64,000 nucleotides of DNA, taken from the NCBI GenBank assembly GCA_007570785.1, contig ML660201.1, forward strand, positions 35,950,090-36,014,089, in the 5' to 3' direction. The stretch is from Antilocapra americana. Lineage: Eukaryota > Chordata > Mammalia > Artiodactyla > Antilocapridae. The position numbers were made by a program, and so were the translations under genes. Positions 35,431-47,289 of this stretch are shown here, piece after piece (positions within the stretch are counted from its first letter, which is position 1; every line of letters starts with the position of its first letter). The notes below the pieces were generated by a model. That model was not told where the DNA came from, ran no database searches, and saw only the letters and a list, made by a program, of their open reading frames with translations.

Positions 35431-36516
35431 ATGAATCTACAATTTATGAATTTTGACATCCACTGGAATGTGTGGGGCTTCCAAACTCTTTTGAAAAAAA
35501 TAAAGATGAGACAAGTAGCACACAGCTTGAAAGCTCTTATACTTCATGCTGTGTCACCAAGACTGGATCAAGTCAAACCTACATCCATATACAAGACCCT
35601 TGACTCATCTACCTAATTCAATTAGGAGTAACTCCACAGTAAATGCATTAGTGTAGTTTCAAAGTATGTCATATCAGGACAGTACAGTTTCCAGAACATT
35701 TCAGCCTCCCAAAGAGTATAAAGCGATTTTAACAAACCTATCCTTGCAGAAAGCAAATCCACCTAAGCAAGCCATTCAGTTCAGGGGAAAGAGCTTTCCA
35801 GCCAGTCAGTCACTGGCACTGTGGAAACAATACATGCAGTTGACTGACCCACAATTTATGAGTTACCCAGATGCTCTTTAATTATGTTTCAAAATGCCAA
35901 ACAAATTTTCCATTTGGAAAATTGCTCCCAGCTTATGTTCTCAGGAAATGAAAGATTTGGCATGAACTTTATTGAGAAGGAGGGACATTATGGTACCAGT
36001 GCCATGTACCTGGGGGTTAATCAAATGTGGAATTTTCCATCACACAAAGGCCTTGCTCCCAGCAGAGGGGAAGCAGTAGTTCTTTTATATGTGCCTGCTG
36101 TTATCTTCATGTTGACTGGAGTGGAGGTAGGAGACTGTAAAAATACATCTCATAGGAGTGGGTAACATGAACGAGGATTAAAACCCTGAAACAAACATTT
36201 CTTTCCAAGGAGTTACAAGAATGTTTAGAAATCACTTATACAAACACACAAAAATTAGAAATAATCACACTAAGAAAACCATTTATTACCGTGTTTGTTC
36301 TCTGTTTCCAAGTTCTACACCATGTGCTCTGTCTGATTTACTCTCATGAGTCCTATGAGAAAGGTTATTACTAAAATTCATTTTAAAAATAAATCATGGA
36401 GGAATCAAATCCATCATCAGTCTTTTACTAAAGTTGATGTTTCATCACTAAAAACTGGTAAATATCCTCAACTGGGTACTAAAGACTGAAAAGACGTAAC
36501 TAAACTAATATAGACC
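35431..36516. other. Non-coding stretch
   Basis: Nothing recognised. Frames of 71 and 93 codons (35666-36165) have no recognisable domains. Confidence 0.4.
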
Positions 36517-36710
36517 CAGTGGTTCTCCACCAGGGCCGGTTTTGACATCCTACTCACCTCTGGCCCCTGGGAACATTTGCAATGTCTGGAAACATTTGGA
36601 TTATCATGATTTGAGGAGACAAGAAATACTGGCATCTAGTGGGTTGACGCCCACCAATGATGCTGAACATCCTACAGTACAGAGGACAGCCTCCACCTCA
36701 ATCAATGAAT

Positions 36711-36928
36711 CGTGTCTGCGTGTGCTTAGTCACTCTGTTGTGTCCAGTTCTTTGCAACATCAGGGACTGTAGCTCGCCAGGTTCTTCTGTCCTTAGAATT
36801 TTCCTGGCAAGAATACTGGAGTGGGTTGCCATGCCCTTCTCCAGGCGATCTTCTTGACCCAGGGATCAAACCCAGATCCCCTGTACTGGCAGGCAGATGA
36901 TTTGCAACTGAGCCACCAGAGAAGCCTT
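36711..36928 (-). mobile_element. Bov-tA SINE nested in MER20
   Basis: Antisense copy from GTGTGCTTAGTCACTCTGTTG to head GCAACTGAGCCACCAGAGAAG. Flanks ATCAATGAAT (36701-36710) and ATCAGTGAAT (36929-36938) form a 10-bp target-site duplication with one mismatch. Confidence 0.95.
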
Positions 36929-36961
36929 ATCAGTGAATTACATGGACCCAAATGTCAATAT

Positions 36962-37308
36962 GAAGAATTGATGCTTTTGAACTGTGGTGGTGGACAAGAC
37001 CCTTGAGAGTCCCTTGGACTGCAAGGAGATCCCACCAGTCCATCCTAAAGGAAATCAACCCTGAATATTCTTTGGAAGAACTGATGCTGAAGAGCTGACT
37101 CATCTGAAAAGACCCTGATGCTGGGAAAGACTGAAGGCAGGAGGAAGAGGACACAATAGAGGACGAGATATGGTTGGAAGACATCACTGACTCAATGGAC
37201 TTGAGTTTGAGCAAGCTCCAGGAGATGATGAAGGACAGGGAAGCCTGGCGTGCTGCAGTCCATGGGGTCACACAGAGTCCAACACGACTGAGCGACTGAA
37301 CAACACGA
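36962..37308 (+). mobile_element. BovB 3' fragment nested in MER20
   Basis: Sense BovB: GAAGAATTGATGCTTTTGAAC, GAAAAGACCCTGATGCTGGG, GGACTTGAGTTTGAGCAAGC and the 3' end CACGACTGAGCGACTGAAC. GTCAATA on the left and GTCAGTA (near 37314-37320) on the right are compatible with a 7-bp target-site duplication with one mismatch. Confidence 0.95.
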
Positions 37309-37345
37309 TCAACAGTCAGTAATACTGAGGCTGAGGAAGACTCCT

Positions 37346-38669
37346 GGAGAGGAATGCAGATCTCCTGGGATTATGAGAACCAGGGACTTTCTGTCTCCAT
37401 GGTCCTTAAGAGGCCCATTGGGAGCTATCTAAGCAAATGAACAGAAAGCCAAGAGGATACAGATCTGGATTAAAATTCTCTCTTCACTTGTGTATACTGG
37501 GGAGTAAGGGTGTTGTATGTAAGTATTTGAGTGATGTACTCCACACCTAAAATAATCAATCTAGTCAACTCTGTATTTCCAAGAAAAATGGTAACTAAAA
37601 TATTCTTTTGAAAAGAGGCTATTACACTTACTGCCACTAAGTTCCTCCCTATTCTGCCCAGGGACCACTTGAACAGCTAGAAAAATCTCCCTGTAAAACA
37701 ACATGATAAGGATGCCAAGAAGGTAACCAATAAGTGAGACATGCCAAAAGGAGACAATAAGGAATGGAAGGAACTGTAGAGGGAGAAAAAGCATGCTCCA
37801 TCTAAAGCGGTCAGTGGCTACCCATCTAACAGGTTGTAGCCAAAGAGACACTGACCCAGTGGAAATCTCCTTATTTAAAGAGACTAAAATCACTCTCACT
37901 CTAACATCTACCTATCGGCCAGCAGTCAGAAAGCCAATCAGTACGTTCCTGCATCCAGAGGACAAATACTTGTAACCACTATTATGTAACTTCATTCTCT
38001 CCTCACCCACATCCAAAGATTCTTAGCTAAACAGCAGGCAATCACTTTCTGATGCTGTTGGCTCTTCCTCATAATACATTATTTTATACCTTCTCACCAT
38101 GCCATATGGCCTTTCCTGAATGCACCTGAAAATAAAAATTCTAGAAAAGGTGGTGGGTGAGGAGGAGACAAACAGACAAAACACATTTTATATCGATCAA
38201 TTTGTTAATCAGTCTGCCTCCAGCAAATAGCCTCTAAGTTTCTTACGAACTGCTATTTTTCCAGAATTATCAATCATGCCTGGGATTTGGTAAGTATGCA
38301 ATAAACATCTGCTGACTAAATGAATATTTAAATCCTGATTAGCATGCCTGATGTGACCATTCTATTAATAAAGCCAGAGTGTGTGATGCTCTTTTTTACA
38401 ATACAATACAGTGAAGACATACAGAAAAACAGACTATGACCAGAATCATCACCAGGTCAACTTTTACACGAACACAGAACAGGTCAAGTCCAGAAAAAGG
38501 TGGCATGCTACAGTGAAAACTACCTCCAGTTCAGTCTTCTACATCCTCAAATATACATTATTTTGAGTTTTATTCTAACATGAAGAATTATAAAAATATC
38601 ATATAAGATTATATAAACAATCTGGGAAGCAAAAAAAATAACACCTTAAAATACCTAAGGAAGCCAATG
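37346..38669. other. Non-coding stretch
   Basis: No confident repeat. GGTAAGTATGCAATAAACATCTGCTGACTAAATGAAT near 38289 resembles the sense 3' end of an L2/MIR ('gtgctcaataaatatttgttgaatgaat') but is short. A 112-codon minus-strand frame (37561-37899) is rich in hydrophobic residues but unrecognised. Confidence 0.4.
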
Positions 38670-39062
38670 ATGGCCAATCTTAGCACTGATATTCAATGCT
38701 GTAGTGGACGTTCTAGCCAAGGCAATTATACAAGAAAAGAAATAAAAGTCATCTAGAGCATAAAGGAAGAAGTAAAACTACCTTCAGGCACAGAAGGTAC
38801 AATCTTACATATAGATGATTTCAAAGAAAACCACCCAGAAATTATTAGAGCCAATAAATGAGTACAGCATACCAGATAAATATATAAAACTATACCCTGG
38901 AAATGAACAATCCAAAAATGAAATTGAGGACAGAAAAAAGAATAAAATTTCTCAGAATAAATTTTACGTAAGTGTAAGACTAGTGCATTGAAAACTACAA
39001 TGAAATCATAAAAAGCAATTAAAGACCTAAGTAAAATGACAGACAACCCCTGTTCACACATC
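38670..39062 (+). mobile_element. L1M ORF2 fragment
   Basis: Sense L1 reverse-transcriptase region. AAGGCAATTATACAAGAAAAG, AAGAAGTAAAACTACCTTCAG, the decayed 'gatgatatgatcctatac' site at about 38808-38821, AATTATTAGAGCCAATAAATG, and GAAAACTACAATGAAATCATAAAAAGCAAT follow ORF2 order. Frame is destroyed. Internal piece with neither 5' nor 3' end. Confidence 0.75.
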
Positions 39063-40824
39063 AGACTTTAAATTATTCCAGTGTTTGAACTGGAACTGAA
39101 TCTGAGGACACAGAGATAGACAGCCTAGAAGCCTACTAAGAAAGCTGTCCTTTAAGGTTTTAATCGCCTTATTAATCAAGGTTCAAATGGATTGATTACC
39201 ATGTAAATACCACATTTTCCAATGATTTTCGTAAGGAATTTTCAATGTTTGTTTTCTTTCCTATCAAAATAGGAAATGAGGTAAATTCCATAGGCTTTAT
39301 TCATGGTGAACCTACATCGGCTACTTTGAAGTTTTTATAACCCTAATTAGAACTTTTTCTATTACTATATGGCAGTAGTTGAAAAGACCAAGGAATTCTG
39401 ATACACAGGTTGGTGATCTTATAGAATAACAGGCATTACTGGTGAAACCATGTCACTCGATACATCTACAAACTGATAAGGCAACTAAATTTCCTGTACT
39501 CGAACTTCAAAATGTAGGATAATTCTGTTGTGCTTTACAAGTCCAGGGAAAATGTCAAGTAACAACAAAAAGAGAAATGCAAATCAAAGAAAACTGGTGT
39601 TCACATATTGTATTTCCTATAATATGACTGACTCTACAATGAGCCATTAAAGAGAACCAAAAGCAGGAAAAAAAAAAGAATGAAATCCTACTGGCTCATC
39701 ATCACTACCCAAGTCACGGAATGAAGAAGGCTCTCCAGGGCAAAGGCATCTATCACTCAGGCTTGTCAGGTCTCCCAAAATTAATTTCTTTCCACGAGAT
39801 GCAGCAAATTCACCAATATTCATAAAAGTCTCCATCAATAAAACTGAAAATGTTAAGTGTTTCAGTGAGTTTTGGTGATAACAGCCAGAATATATGCAAC
39901 AATTCCGATACCTTGACACTTCGGGTGCAAATTATCTCCTATAGAAAGTCCCAAATTTAACAACACAGATCTCAGGAAGTACTTCTCTCACTTAATAAGC
40001 TGTGGCAGTGTTTCAAATTAAATAGTCTATTGTGCAAGGAGCTAATTATGTTAAGATTAAACCGAAAGAATGAGCAGGACGTTTACTGTATTTTCAGTAA
40101 TTATGCCAGCCTTCTATATTCAAAATAAGGTCCTCCTCATGTTGAAAGTTGTCACTGCTAACCCAATAAATTCCACAAACACACAGCTTGCTCAATGTTT
40201 AAATATTTTGGAAATGAAGAGTTATTTTATTTCACCAACTAGCATTCATTTTACATTCTCTCCTAACTGCCATTATTTTCACTGTTTCCATCCCACTGCA
40301 TCAGAAGTTTCCATATGTAAACACATTAACATCCCCTGAGTGTGTTTCTGACATGCAATTGAACAATTAATGCTTTTACTACCAAGGCCTACACACAACT
40401 ACTGAATATTATTCTATTTAGTGTATTTCTATCAAACGCTCAAAGATGACAAATTTCTGCAAGCTGTTTGGTCAGCTGTTTCCTCCCCATTTCTGGCTTA
40501 ATGATAAACTACAAAACAACCAAAATTAGGCACCTGTGTGGTTTCTCTCCACTTTACATATTAACCCCCTACTGGGGACCTAAGCATTTGTACCAAAGTT
40601 CAAAAACACAAAATGAACTTCTGAGGGCCAGGTTAGCATTGTCAAATACCTCGCCACTGATACAGAACATTCACGACCTCAATACCTTAGGGGATAGCAG
40701 TAAGGGTACAGACGGAAAGTCATGCTTCTGGTGGGTCCACGCTGGACTAAAATTACATAAAAGCTAAGAGTCAAGTAATTTAAATATGCCTTTGCTTCGT
40801 GGTAGACTGAATGGAAAAGGTTCT
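39063..40824. other. Non-coding stretch
   Basis: 1.8 kb, AT-rich, no repeat recognised. Frames of 89-99 codons (39647-40767) are unrecognised. Confidence 0.4.
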
Positions 40825-40930
40825 TACATTTGGACCCAGGCATCTGATGTCTAGGAATTTACACTTTAGATACCCTTCAGATACAAAAGAAGTTTTAAAA
40901 AGGAATACAAAGATTGCACAAGGCAAAGAC
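40825..40930 (+). mobile_element. L1 fragment
   Basis: TTTGGACCCAGGCATCTGATGTCTAGGAATTTACACT corresponds to the L1 3' block 'gacccagcaattccactcctaggaatttat', followed by ATACCCTTCAGATACAAAAG. About 100 bp only. Confidence 0.6.
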
Positions 40931-41084
40931 CCGGTCTTTCTTTCTGATGTAAAAATGTAGGCCTGAATTAAAAGCTACCTTTCTTAATATTAGAAAAACA
41001 AGAATACACAGAGAGGAAGAGATGTTAACGCTTCATGAATATAACTGGAAGGCAGCTGAAATTCCAATAAATAAGTAGTCAGAC

Positions 41085-41215
41085 ACATTATCTGACCCAG
41101 TGAACATGAGTTTGAATGAACTCCAGGAGACAGTGAAGGGTAGGGAAGCCTGGCATGCTACAGTCCACCGCCTTTGCCAAGGAGTTGGACATGACTTATA
41201 GACTGAACAAAACAT
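41085..41215 (+). mobile_element. BovB 3'-end fragment, diverged
   Basis: Sense tail: GAACATGAGTTTGAATGAAC, CAGTGAAGGGTAGGGAAGCC, CATGCTACAGTCCACCG and GGAGTTGGACATGACTTATAGACTGAAC. The usual 'gtccatggggtcgcaaag' is altered to GTCCACCGCCTTTGCCAAG. Confidence 0.88.
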
Positions 41216-41794
41216 ATGAATATAAAAGACGCAAAACAAGTAATATTTGACAGAAAATAAATGGCATAAGGTAGAAATACGGGTACTGAAGAAAGCCATG
41301 AATTACTGTTAGGTAGGAGAAGAGGAAGGTAAAGTTACAGGAAGGCTTTGACAATGTGGTCACATTCTGTCTAATACATATTACCTAGACAGACACTGGT
41401 GAACTTGAAATCCTGAATGTGTACCTCACTTTTAACAAAGGGATGTGTGAGCTGTAAGTAAGGCAGAGAGGAAAAAGGAATTGAGTAAGAACACTTGTTT
41501 CTACTTTTCATTATTTAATTTTTTCACAGTAAGTCTGCTACGTCTATAATTTTTTTACATTCCAAGTACTAAACACACAAAGTTTCCTAAAGTACCTCAA
41601 TGTAAAAAAAAAAAAAATTGCCATTTAATATTTGGAACTGATACTTCCATAGTTTTATAATTCATAAAACTAACACATTTGTGAACTATTTATATGAAAT
41701 GGTATTTAAACTATATCTGGATGAGCAAACAACAGAAACTATTCAACTTGTTTCACTCTAGACAATAATTACTGCTTTTGAAAGCAACCAATTT
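41216..41794. other. Non-coding stretch
   Basis: A-run near 41607-41619. Nothing else recognised. Confidence 0.4.
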
Positions 41795-42240
41795 ACACTG
41801 AACAGATTTTAGAACTATAGAAAAGTTGCAAAAATAGTATCATTTCCCTCACTCAGCTTCCCCAAATGCCATCTTATATAACCACATTCCAATGATCAAA
41901 ACCAGAAAATTAACATTGGCAAGACACAATGAACTGACAGACCTTACATGAAATGTTCCAGGTTTTCATTCATATCTTTTCTAGTTCTAGAATCCCATAT
42001 TGCATTCAGCAATTCCTCCTTAGTCTCCTCCTGTCTCAAACGGTTTCTCCATCTTTCCTGATCTCTCACCATCTCAACGGAAGAATCCTGATCCACAGCA
42101 TGGCACACAGTTTGGGGTATCTGACAGCATCCCAAGACTGGAGTGACATTATGCCTTTTTTGCAAGAATACCATAGAAGTAATACTATATCCTTCCTGAT
42201 TACTGTTTCTAATTGTGAAAGAATTTTTCATTGATATTGG
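41795..42240. mobile_element. Old interspersed repeat, probably L1-family UTR
   Basis: Contains a recurrent mammalian block: CATCTTATATAACCACATTCC, ATTGCATTCAGCAATTCCTCCTTAGTCTCC and GCAAGAATACCATAGAAGTAATACTATATCC. I have seen this order in ancient L1-associated repeats but cannot fix the subfamily or strand. The mirrored frames of 93 and 95 codons at 41944-42234 are readings of this repeat. Confidence 0.45.
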
Positions 42241-42836
42241 GTTATTGAATGCTCACATTTATTAGCATTATTTGTAATGCCCCCCCTTCTTTTTTTTGAG
42301 AGAGAAACTGCTTTTAGTGAATCATGGTTAAGACTTCAAAAAAGCAGGAAATGGATTTCAGTTGTAAGGTTTCCCTACTGCCACTCATATCCCTCACATT
42401 GGGTTGGTTCTTTGTATCAAGGGGGCATCTGGCCCCTACTTTACCCCGATTTTAGGCACATGGTGGGAGTGCAAAAAAAGTCAACCATCTGCAAGATTTG
42501 TCCTCCAGTTACATCCCCAGAAAGGAATGATGGCACTCTTAAGAATAGAAGGTCCTTGGCAAAGGCTTCAAGCCAGTCTATGAAACGTGTGTGTGTGTGT
42601 GTGTGTGTCACTGAGGCACACCTCCAAGCAGGGAACCCTCCATCTGATAGATGTCTGAGTCACTAACTACCCAAATACCAAAACACAAATACAGAGCAAA
42701 CACTTCTTTCGAGACACTAGGTAACCTTCCTTTGAAACACTTCCCAGTTCCCCTGGTTTTCAAAGACAGACATTTACTGATTAATCAAGTAGCTGGTGTA
42801 GTTATCATTAAAAACATTACTATTCTTTTTTTTTAT
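42241..42836. other. Non-coding stretch with (GT)n
   Basis: Holds a (GT)n tract (listed separately). A 129-codon frame (42277-42666) runs through the GT repeat as Val-Cys alternation and is not a gene. Confidence 0.45.
42587..42609. repeat. (GT)n microsatellite
   Basis: GTGTGTGTGTGTGTGTGTGT, about 11 uninterrupted units, long enough to be polymorphic. Confidence 0.95.
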
Positions 42837-45775
42837 TAAACATATTTTTTTATTAGTTTTGCCAAACAATGACATGATATCACCATGGGTTTACATATGC
42901 TCCCCCTCCAGAACCCCCCTCCCTCCTCCCTCCCCCGGGGAAATCTCGTTGCACCAGTCCCAAGCATCAGTCCTGGGCGGGCTATTGCTTAGACATATGA
43001 TAATTAACATGTTTCAATGCCATTCTCCCATATCATCCCACCCTTTCCCTCATCCACAGAGGCCCTGAGTCTATTCTATACATCTGCGTTCCTTTTGCTG
43101 TCTCGCATGCTGGGTTCTCGTTACCATCTTCCTAAATTCCATATATATGCGTTAATATACTGTATTGTTGTTTTTGCTTCTGGCTTACTTCACTCTGGAT
43201 AATGGGCTCCAGTTTCATCCATCTGAGTAGAACTGATTCAAATGAATTTTTCCTTAATGCTGAGTAATATTCCATTGTGTATATGTACCACAGCTTTCTT
43301 ATCCATTCATCAGTTGATGGGCATCTAGGTTGCCTCCATGTCTTGGCTATTGTAAACAATGCAGCAATGAACATTGGGGTACACGTGTCTCTTTCAACTC
43401 TGGTTTCCTCGGTGTATATGCCCAACAGTGGGATTGCTGGGTCATATGGCAGGACTATTTGGAGTTTTTTAAGGAACCTCCACACTGTTTTCCATAGAGG
43501 CTGTACTAGTTTGCAATCCCACCAACAGTGTAAGAGAGTTCCCTTTTCTCCACATCCTCTCCAGCATTTATTACTTGTGGATTTTTGGATTGCAGCCATT
43601 CTGAGTGGTGTAAAGTGATATCTCATTGTGGTTTTGATTTGCATTTCTCTGATAATGAGTGATGTTGAGCATCTTTTCATGTGTTTGTTAGCCATTTTTA
43701 TGTCTTCTTTGGAGAAACGTCTGTTCAATTCTTTGGCCCACTTTTTGATTGGGTTGTTTATTTTCCTAGAATGGAGCTGCAGGAGTTGCTTGTATATTTT
43801 TGAGATTGTTTGTCCGTTGCTTCATTGGCTATTATTTTCTCCCATTCTGAAGGCTGTCTTTTCACCTTGCTTATAGTTTCCTTTGCAGTGCAGAAGCTTT
43901 TAATTTTAATTAGGTCCCATTTGTTTATTCGTTCTTTTATTTCCAATATTCTGGGAGGTGGGTCATGTAGGATCCTGCTTTGGTTGATGTCAGAGAGTGT
44001 TTTCCCAATGTTATCCTCTAGGAGTTTTATAGTTTCTGCTCTTATGCTTAGATCTTTGATCCATTTTGAATTTATCTTTGTGTATGGTGTTAGAAAGTGT
44101 TCTAGTTTCATTCTTTTACAAGTGGCTATCCAGTTTTCCCAGCACCACTTGTTAAAGAGGTTGTCTTTTCTCCATTGTATATTCTTGCCTCCTTTGTCAA
44201 AGATAAGGTGTCCATAGATGCGTGGATTTATCTCTGGGCTATCTATTTTGTTCCATTGATCTATATTTCTGTCTTTGTGCCAGTACCATACTGTCTTAAT
44301 GACTGTGGATTTGTAGTATAGCTTAAAGTCAGGTAGGCTGATTCCTCCAGTTCCATTCTTCTTTCTCAAGACTGCTTTGGCTATACGAGGTTTTTTGTAT
44401 TTCCATACAAATTGTGAAATTATTTGTTCTAATTCTCTAAAAAAGACCTCTGGTAGCTTGATAGGAATTGCATTGAATCTATAGATTGCTTTGGGTAGTA
44501 TACTCATTTTCACTATTTTGATTCTTCCAATCCACGAACACGGCACATTTCTCCATCTGTTTGTGTCCTCTTTGATTTCTTTCATCAGTGTTTTATAGTT
44601 TTCTATATACAAGTCTTTTGTTTCTTTAGGTAGAAATACTCCTAAGTATTTTATTCTTTTTGATTCAATGGTGAATGGAATTGTTTCCATAATTTCTTTT
44701 TCTGTTTTTTCATTGTTAGTGTATAGAAATGCCAGGGATTTCTGTGTGTTGATTTTGTATCCTGAAACTTTGCTATATTCACTGATTAGCTCTAGTAATT
44801 TTCTCGTAGAGTCTTTAGGGTTTTCAATATAGAGGATCATGTCATCTGCAAACAGAGAGAGTTTTACTTCTTCTTTTCCAATCTGGATTCCTTTGATTTC
44901 TTTATCTGCTCTGATTGCTGGGGCCAAGACTTCCAAAACTATGTTGAAAAGTAGTGGTGAGAGTGGGCACCCTTGTCTTGTTCCTGACTTCAGGGGGAAT
45001 GATTTCAGTTTTTCACCATTGAGGATAATGTTTGCTGTGGGTTTGTCATATATAGCTTTTATTATGTTGAGGTATGTTCCTTCTATTCCTGCTTTTTGGA
45101 GGGTTTTTATCATAAATGGATGTTGAATTTTGTCAAAGGCTTTCTCTGCATCTATTGAGATAATCATGTGATTTTTATTTTTCAATTTGTTAATGTGGTG
45201 TATTACATTGATTTGCGAATATTGAAGAATCCTTGCATCCCTGGGATAAAGCCTACTTGATCATGATGTATGATCTTTTTAATGTGTTGTTGGATTCTAT
45301 TTGCTAGAATTTTGTTAAGGATTTTTGCATCTATGTTCATCAGTGATATTGGCCTGTAGTTTTCTTTTTTTGTGGCATCTTTGTCGGGTTTTGGAATTAG
45401 GGTGATGGTGGCCTCATAGAATGAGTTTGGAAGTTTACCTTCCTCTGCAATTTTCTGGAAGAGTTTGAGTAGAATAGGTGTTAGCTCTTCTCTAAATTTT
45501 TGGTAGAATTCGGCTGTGAAGCCATCTGGTCCTGGGCTTTTGTTTTTTGGAAGATTTCTGATTACGGTTTCAATTTCTGTGCTAGTGATGGGTCTATTAA
45601 GATTATCTATCTCTTCCTGGCTTAGTCTTGGAAAGTTGTACTTTTCTAGGAATCTGTCCATTTCATCCAGGTTGTCCAGTTTATTTGCATATAGCTGCTG
45701 ATAATAGTCTCTTATGATCCTTTGTATTTCTGTGTTTTCTGTTGTGATCTCTCCGTTTTCTTCATTACGATTCTT
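42837..45775 (-). mobile_element. L1_BT-type LINE-1, 5'-truncated, 2.9 kb
   Basis: Antisense ruminant L1, the youngest-looking long element here. The 3' end is at 42837 (T-run at 42828-42836 on the plus strand), the 3' UTR spans to about 43131 (GTTTTGCCAAACAATGACATG, CAATGCCATTCTCCCATATC), and ORF2 fills the rest up to the truncation near 45775. ORF1, the 5' UTR and the ORF2 endonuclease domain are absent. ATTACTATTCTTTT before the tail and ATTACGATTCTTTT at 45766-45779 may be the target-site copies, though part of the latter could be L1 coding sequence. Confidence 0.95.
43132..45775 (-). pseudogene. L1 ORF2 remnant: reverse transcriptase to C-terminal Cys-rich motif
   Basis: C-terminal two-thirds of L1 ORF2p, the protein that nicks target DNA and reverse-transcribes L1 RNA. 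It lies in three frames: about 45775-45203, 45185-43758 and 43770-43132. Segment 1 has [12 protein letters not shown] and LIPKPDKD; segment 2 has [15 protein letters not shown] and the catalytic FADD (plus-strand 44841-44852); segment 3 has the Cys-rich pattern CWRGC...HCWWDC (CX3CX7HX4C) and ends IYGI before a stop. The two frame changes (near 45208 and 43808) look like losses of about 4 bases each. No endonuclease domain remains upstream, so it cannot move itself. Two opposite-strand frames (95 and 135 codons) inside it are shadows. Confidence 0.95.
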
Positions 45776-45779
45776 TTAA

Positions 45780-47289
45780 ACGAGATCCTCTCTCTCTCAA
45801 AGCCTTTTGCCTCGCAGATGGCACTCGAGTACTCCTAACTCCATCCCCAGGCAATCCCAGGGCCCTTCTGAGATGCTTCCCTGTGTGGTATCAATAGGAA
45901 CTACTTCTTCAAGTGTCAGTTGCTGAAACGGGATGCCGAGAAAGAGGGCTGCAGCCTCTACAAACACTCCATATTCTAAGCAGGTGTTGTGCTTTAGTAT
46001 ATGATTTCTACACACTGAAGAGAGAGGAAGAAAATGAGAGGAAGGATCAAAAGCCAGAGCAAGAGATTTTGTGAGATCTTTATCCACTGTGAATCTCCCT
46101 TCTTTAGATAAGGGCATGTGGCAGAAGGAAGAGAGGAAGGAGAATTTCTAAAATCTCCACGATTTTTTATTCCTACTCATCTATTTGGTACACCTCTTCA
46201 AATCTTGGGATAGGCAAAGAAAAAGGTAGGGAGGAAAGGGAGAGGGAGAAAAAGAGAAAAGTACTGTGGATATTTAAGTGAAAAGGAAGACAATTTACCT
46301 CTCTGACCCAAAAAGCACACCCATCCCAGAAGTGCCTATAAATGTGAAATTAGCCTGCAGATAGTAAATACAGAATCCATCAGCAACACTGAAAACCAAT
46401 CTGCATAAGGTAGATAAAATCCTGGGAAGAAAAACTTGTGATGAGACCCATTCAAACTTGAGGAGATAAGCTTCCCAAAGGTGGTGGAGAGAATCCAGCA
46501 CAGGCTGCCAGGCCAAGCCCACATCTCAAGGCCTGAAAGAGAAAGAAAATGGGGAAGGGCCCTTGTTGATGATATTGGCCATGGAGCTCCTGAGCTGCCA
46601 AGATGAGCAGATGATGGAGAAAAAGGCACAGGCTCAGGGTTCTGCATTCCTGTGGCTGGGATGGTCTCATGCACAGCTTTCATTGCCAGGGTCTACAACT
46701 GGTTTCAGAGTGCCTTTTCCCACCAAAAACCATAGTAACAGAAACAGCTGACATTTCTACTGTGTCAAAGGCTGTCGAGGATAACAGAAATAATCCCGTC
46801 CATGACCCACTGCTCTCCTGGACACTGTCTGACAGAAGACGACTGAGGCTCCTTCCTCTCACCGTGCAGTCAGCAGGGGTGGGAACTGACGTGATCCCAG
46901 CAAAGCTGACTTGGCGGCCTGATCACTTAGCTGCTCATCTACACTGTCTTTGGAAATGTCACTCATTCTTAGTCACGTTAGAGAGCTAATCAAACGTCTT
47001 CCTGATAAGTAAGGCAAATGAGGTGGAAAAACCTACCTTCCTTCGCTGCTCCCATAAACATACACCCACATTCATCACTATACCACATATTACGAATTTA
47101 CTTTCCTGAAGGAAATAATATTTTATAACATGAAATAAAGGCCAAACGCAACCCATCAGCCATTCTACAGTACTTTTCTTTTTCTACCAGCTACCTCAAG
47201 TTGAAAAATTTATCTAATGTCCAGAAAAATAAACATAACTGACAGCTACCACTATTTATTTAACAGGATTCAATGTTTCAATACATTTA
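45780..47289. other. Non-coding stretch with polypurine tract
   Basis: 1.5 kb without recognised dispersed repeats. Frames of 72-115 codons overlap on both strands between 46295 and 46989 and share no family motif. A striking purine tract lies inside (listed separately). Confidence 0.4.
46216..46261. repeat. 46-nt polypurine tract with one interruption
   Basis: From AAAGAAAAAGG to AAAGAGAAAAG only A and G occur except a single T at 46227. GA-rich tracts of this length can adopt triplex (H-DNA) structure under torsion; function here unknown. Confidence 0.85.

Larger units (their letters stand above)
36517..37345 (+). mobile_element. MER20 DNA transposon in three pieces
   Basis: Sense MER20 interrupted twice. 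Piece 1 (36517-36710): CAGTGGTTCTCCACCAGGG, CATTTGCAATGTCTGG, ACTGGCATCTAGTGGGTTG, GAACATCCTACAGTACAGAGG. Piece 2 (36939-36961): GACCCAAATGTCAATA. Piece 3 (from about 37309): GTCAGTAATACTGAGGCTGAG. Read across the two insertions they give the MER20 blocks in their normal order and orientation. Confidence 0.9.

Noticed and set aside
42277..42666. 129-codon frame with Val-Cys alternation
   Set aside because: The alternation is the translated (GT)n microsatellite; the rest has no similarity to a known protein.
43810..44217. 135-codon plus-strand frame, and the 95-codon frame at 44839-45126
   Set aside because: Antisense shadows of the L1 ORF2 coding strand.
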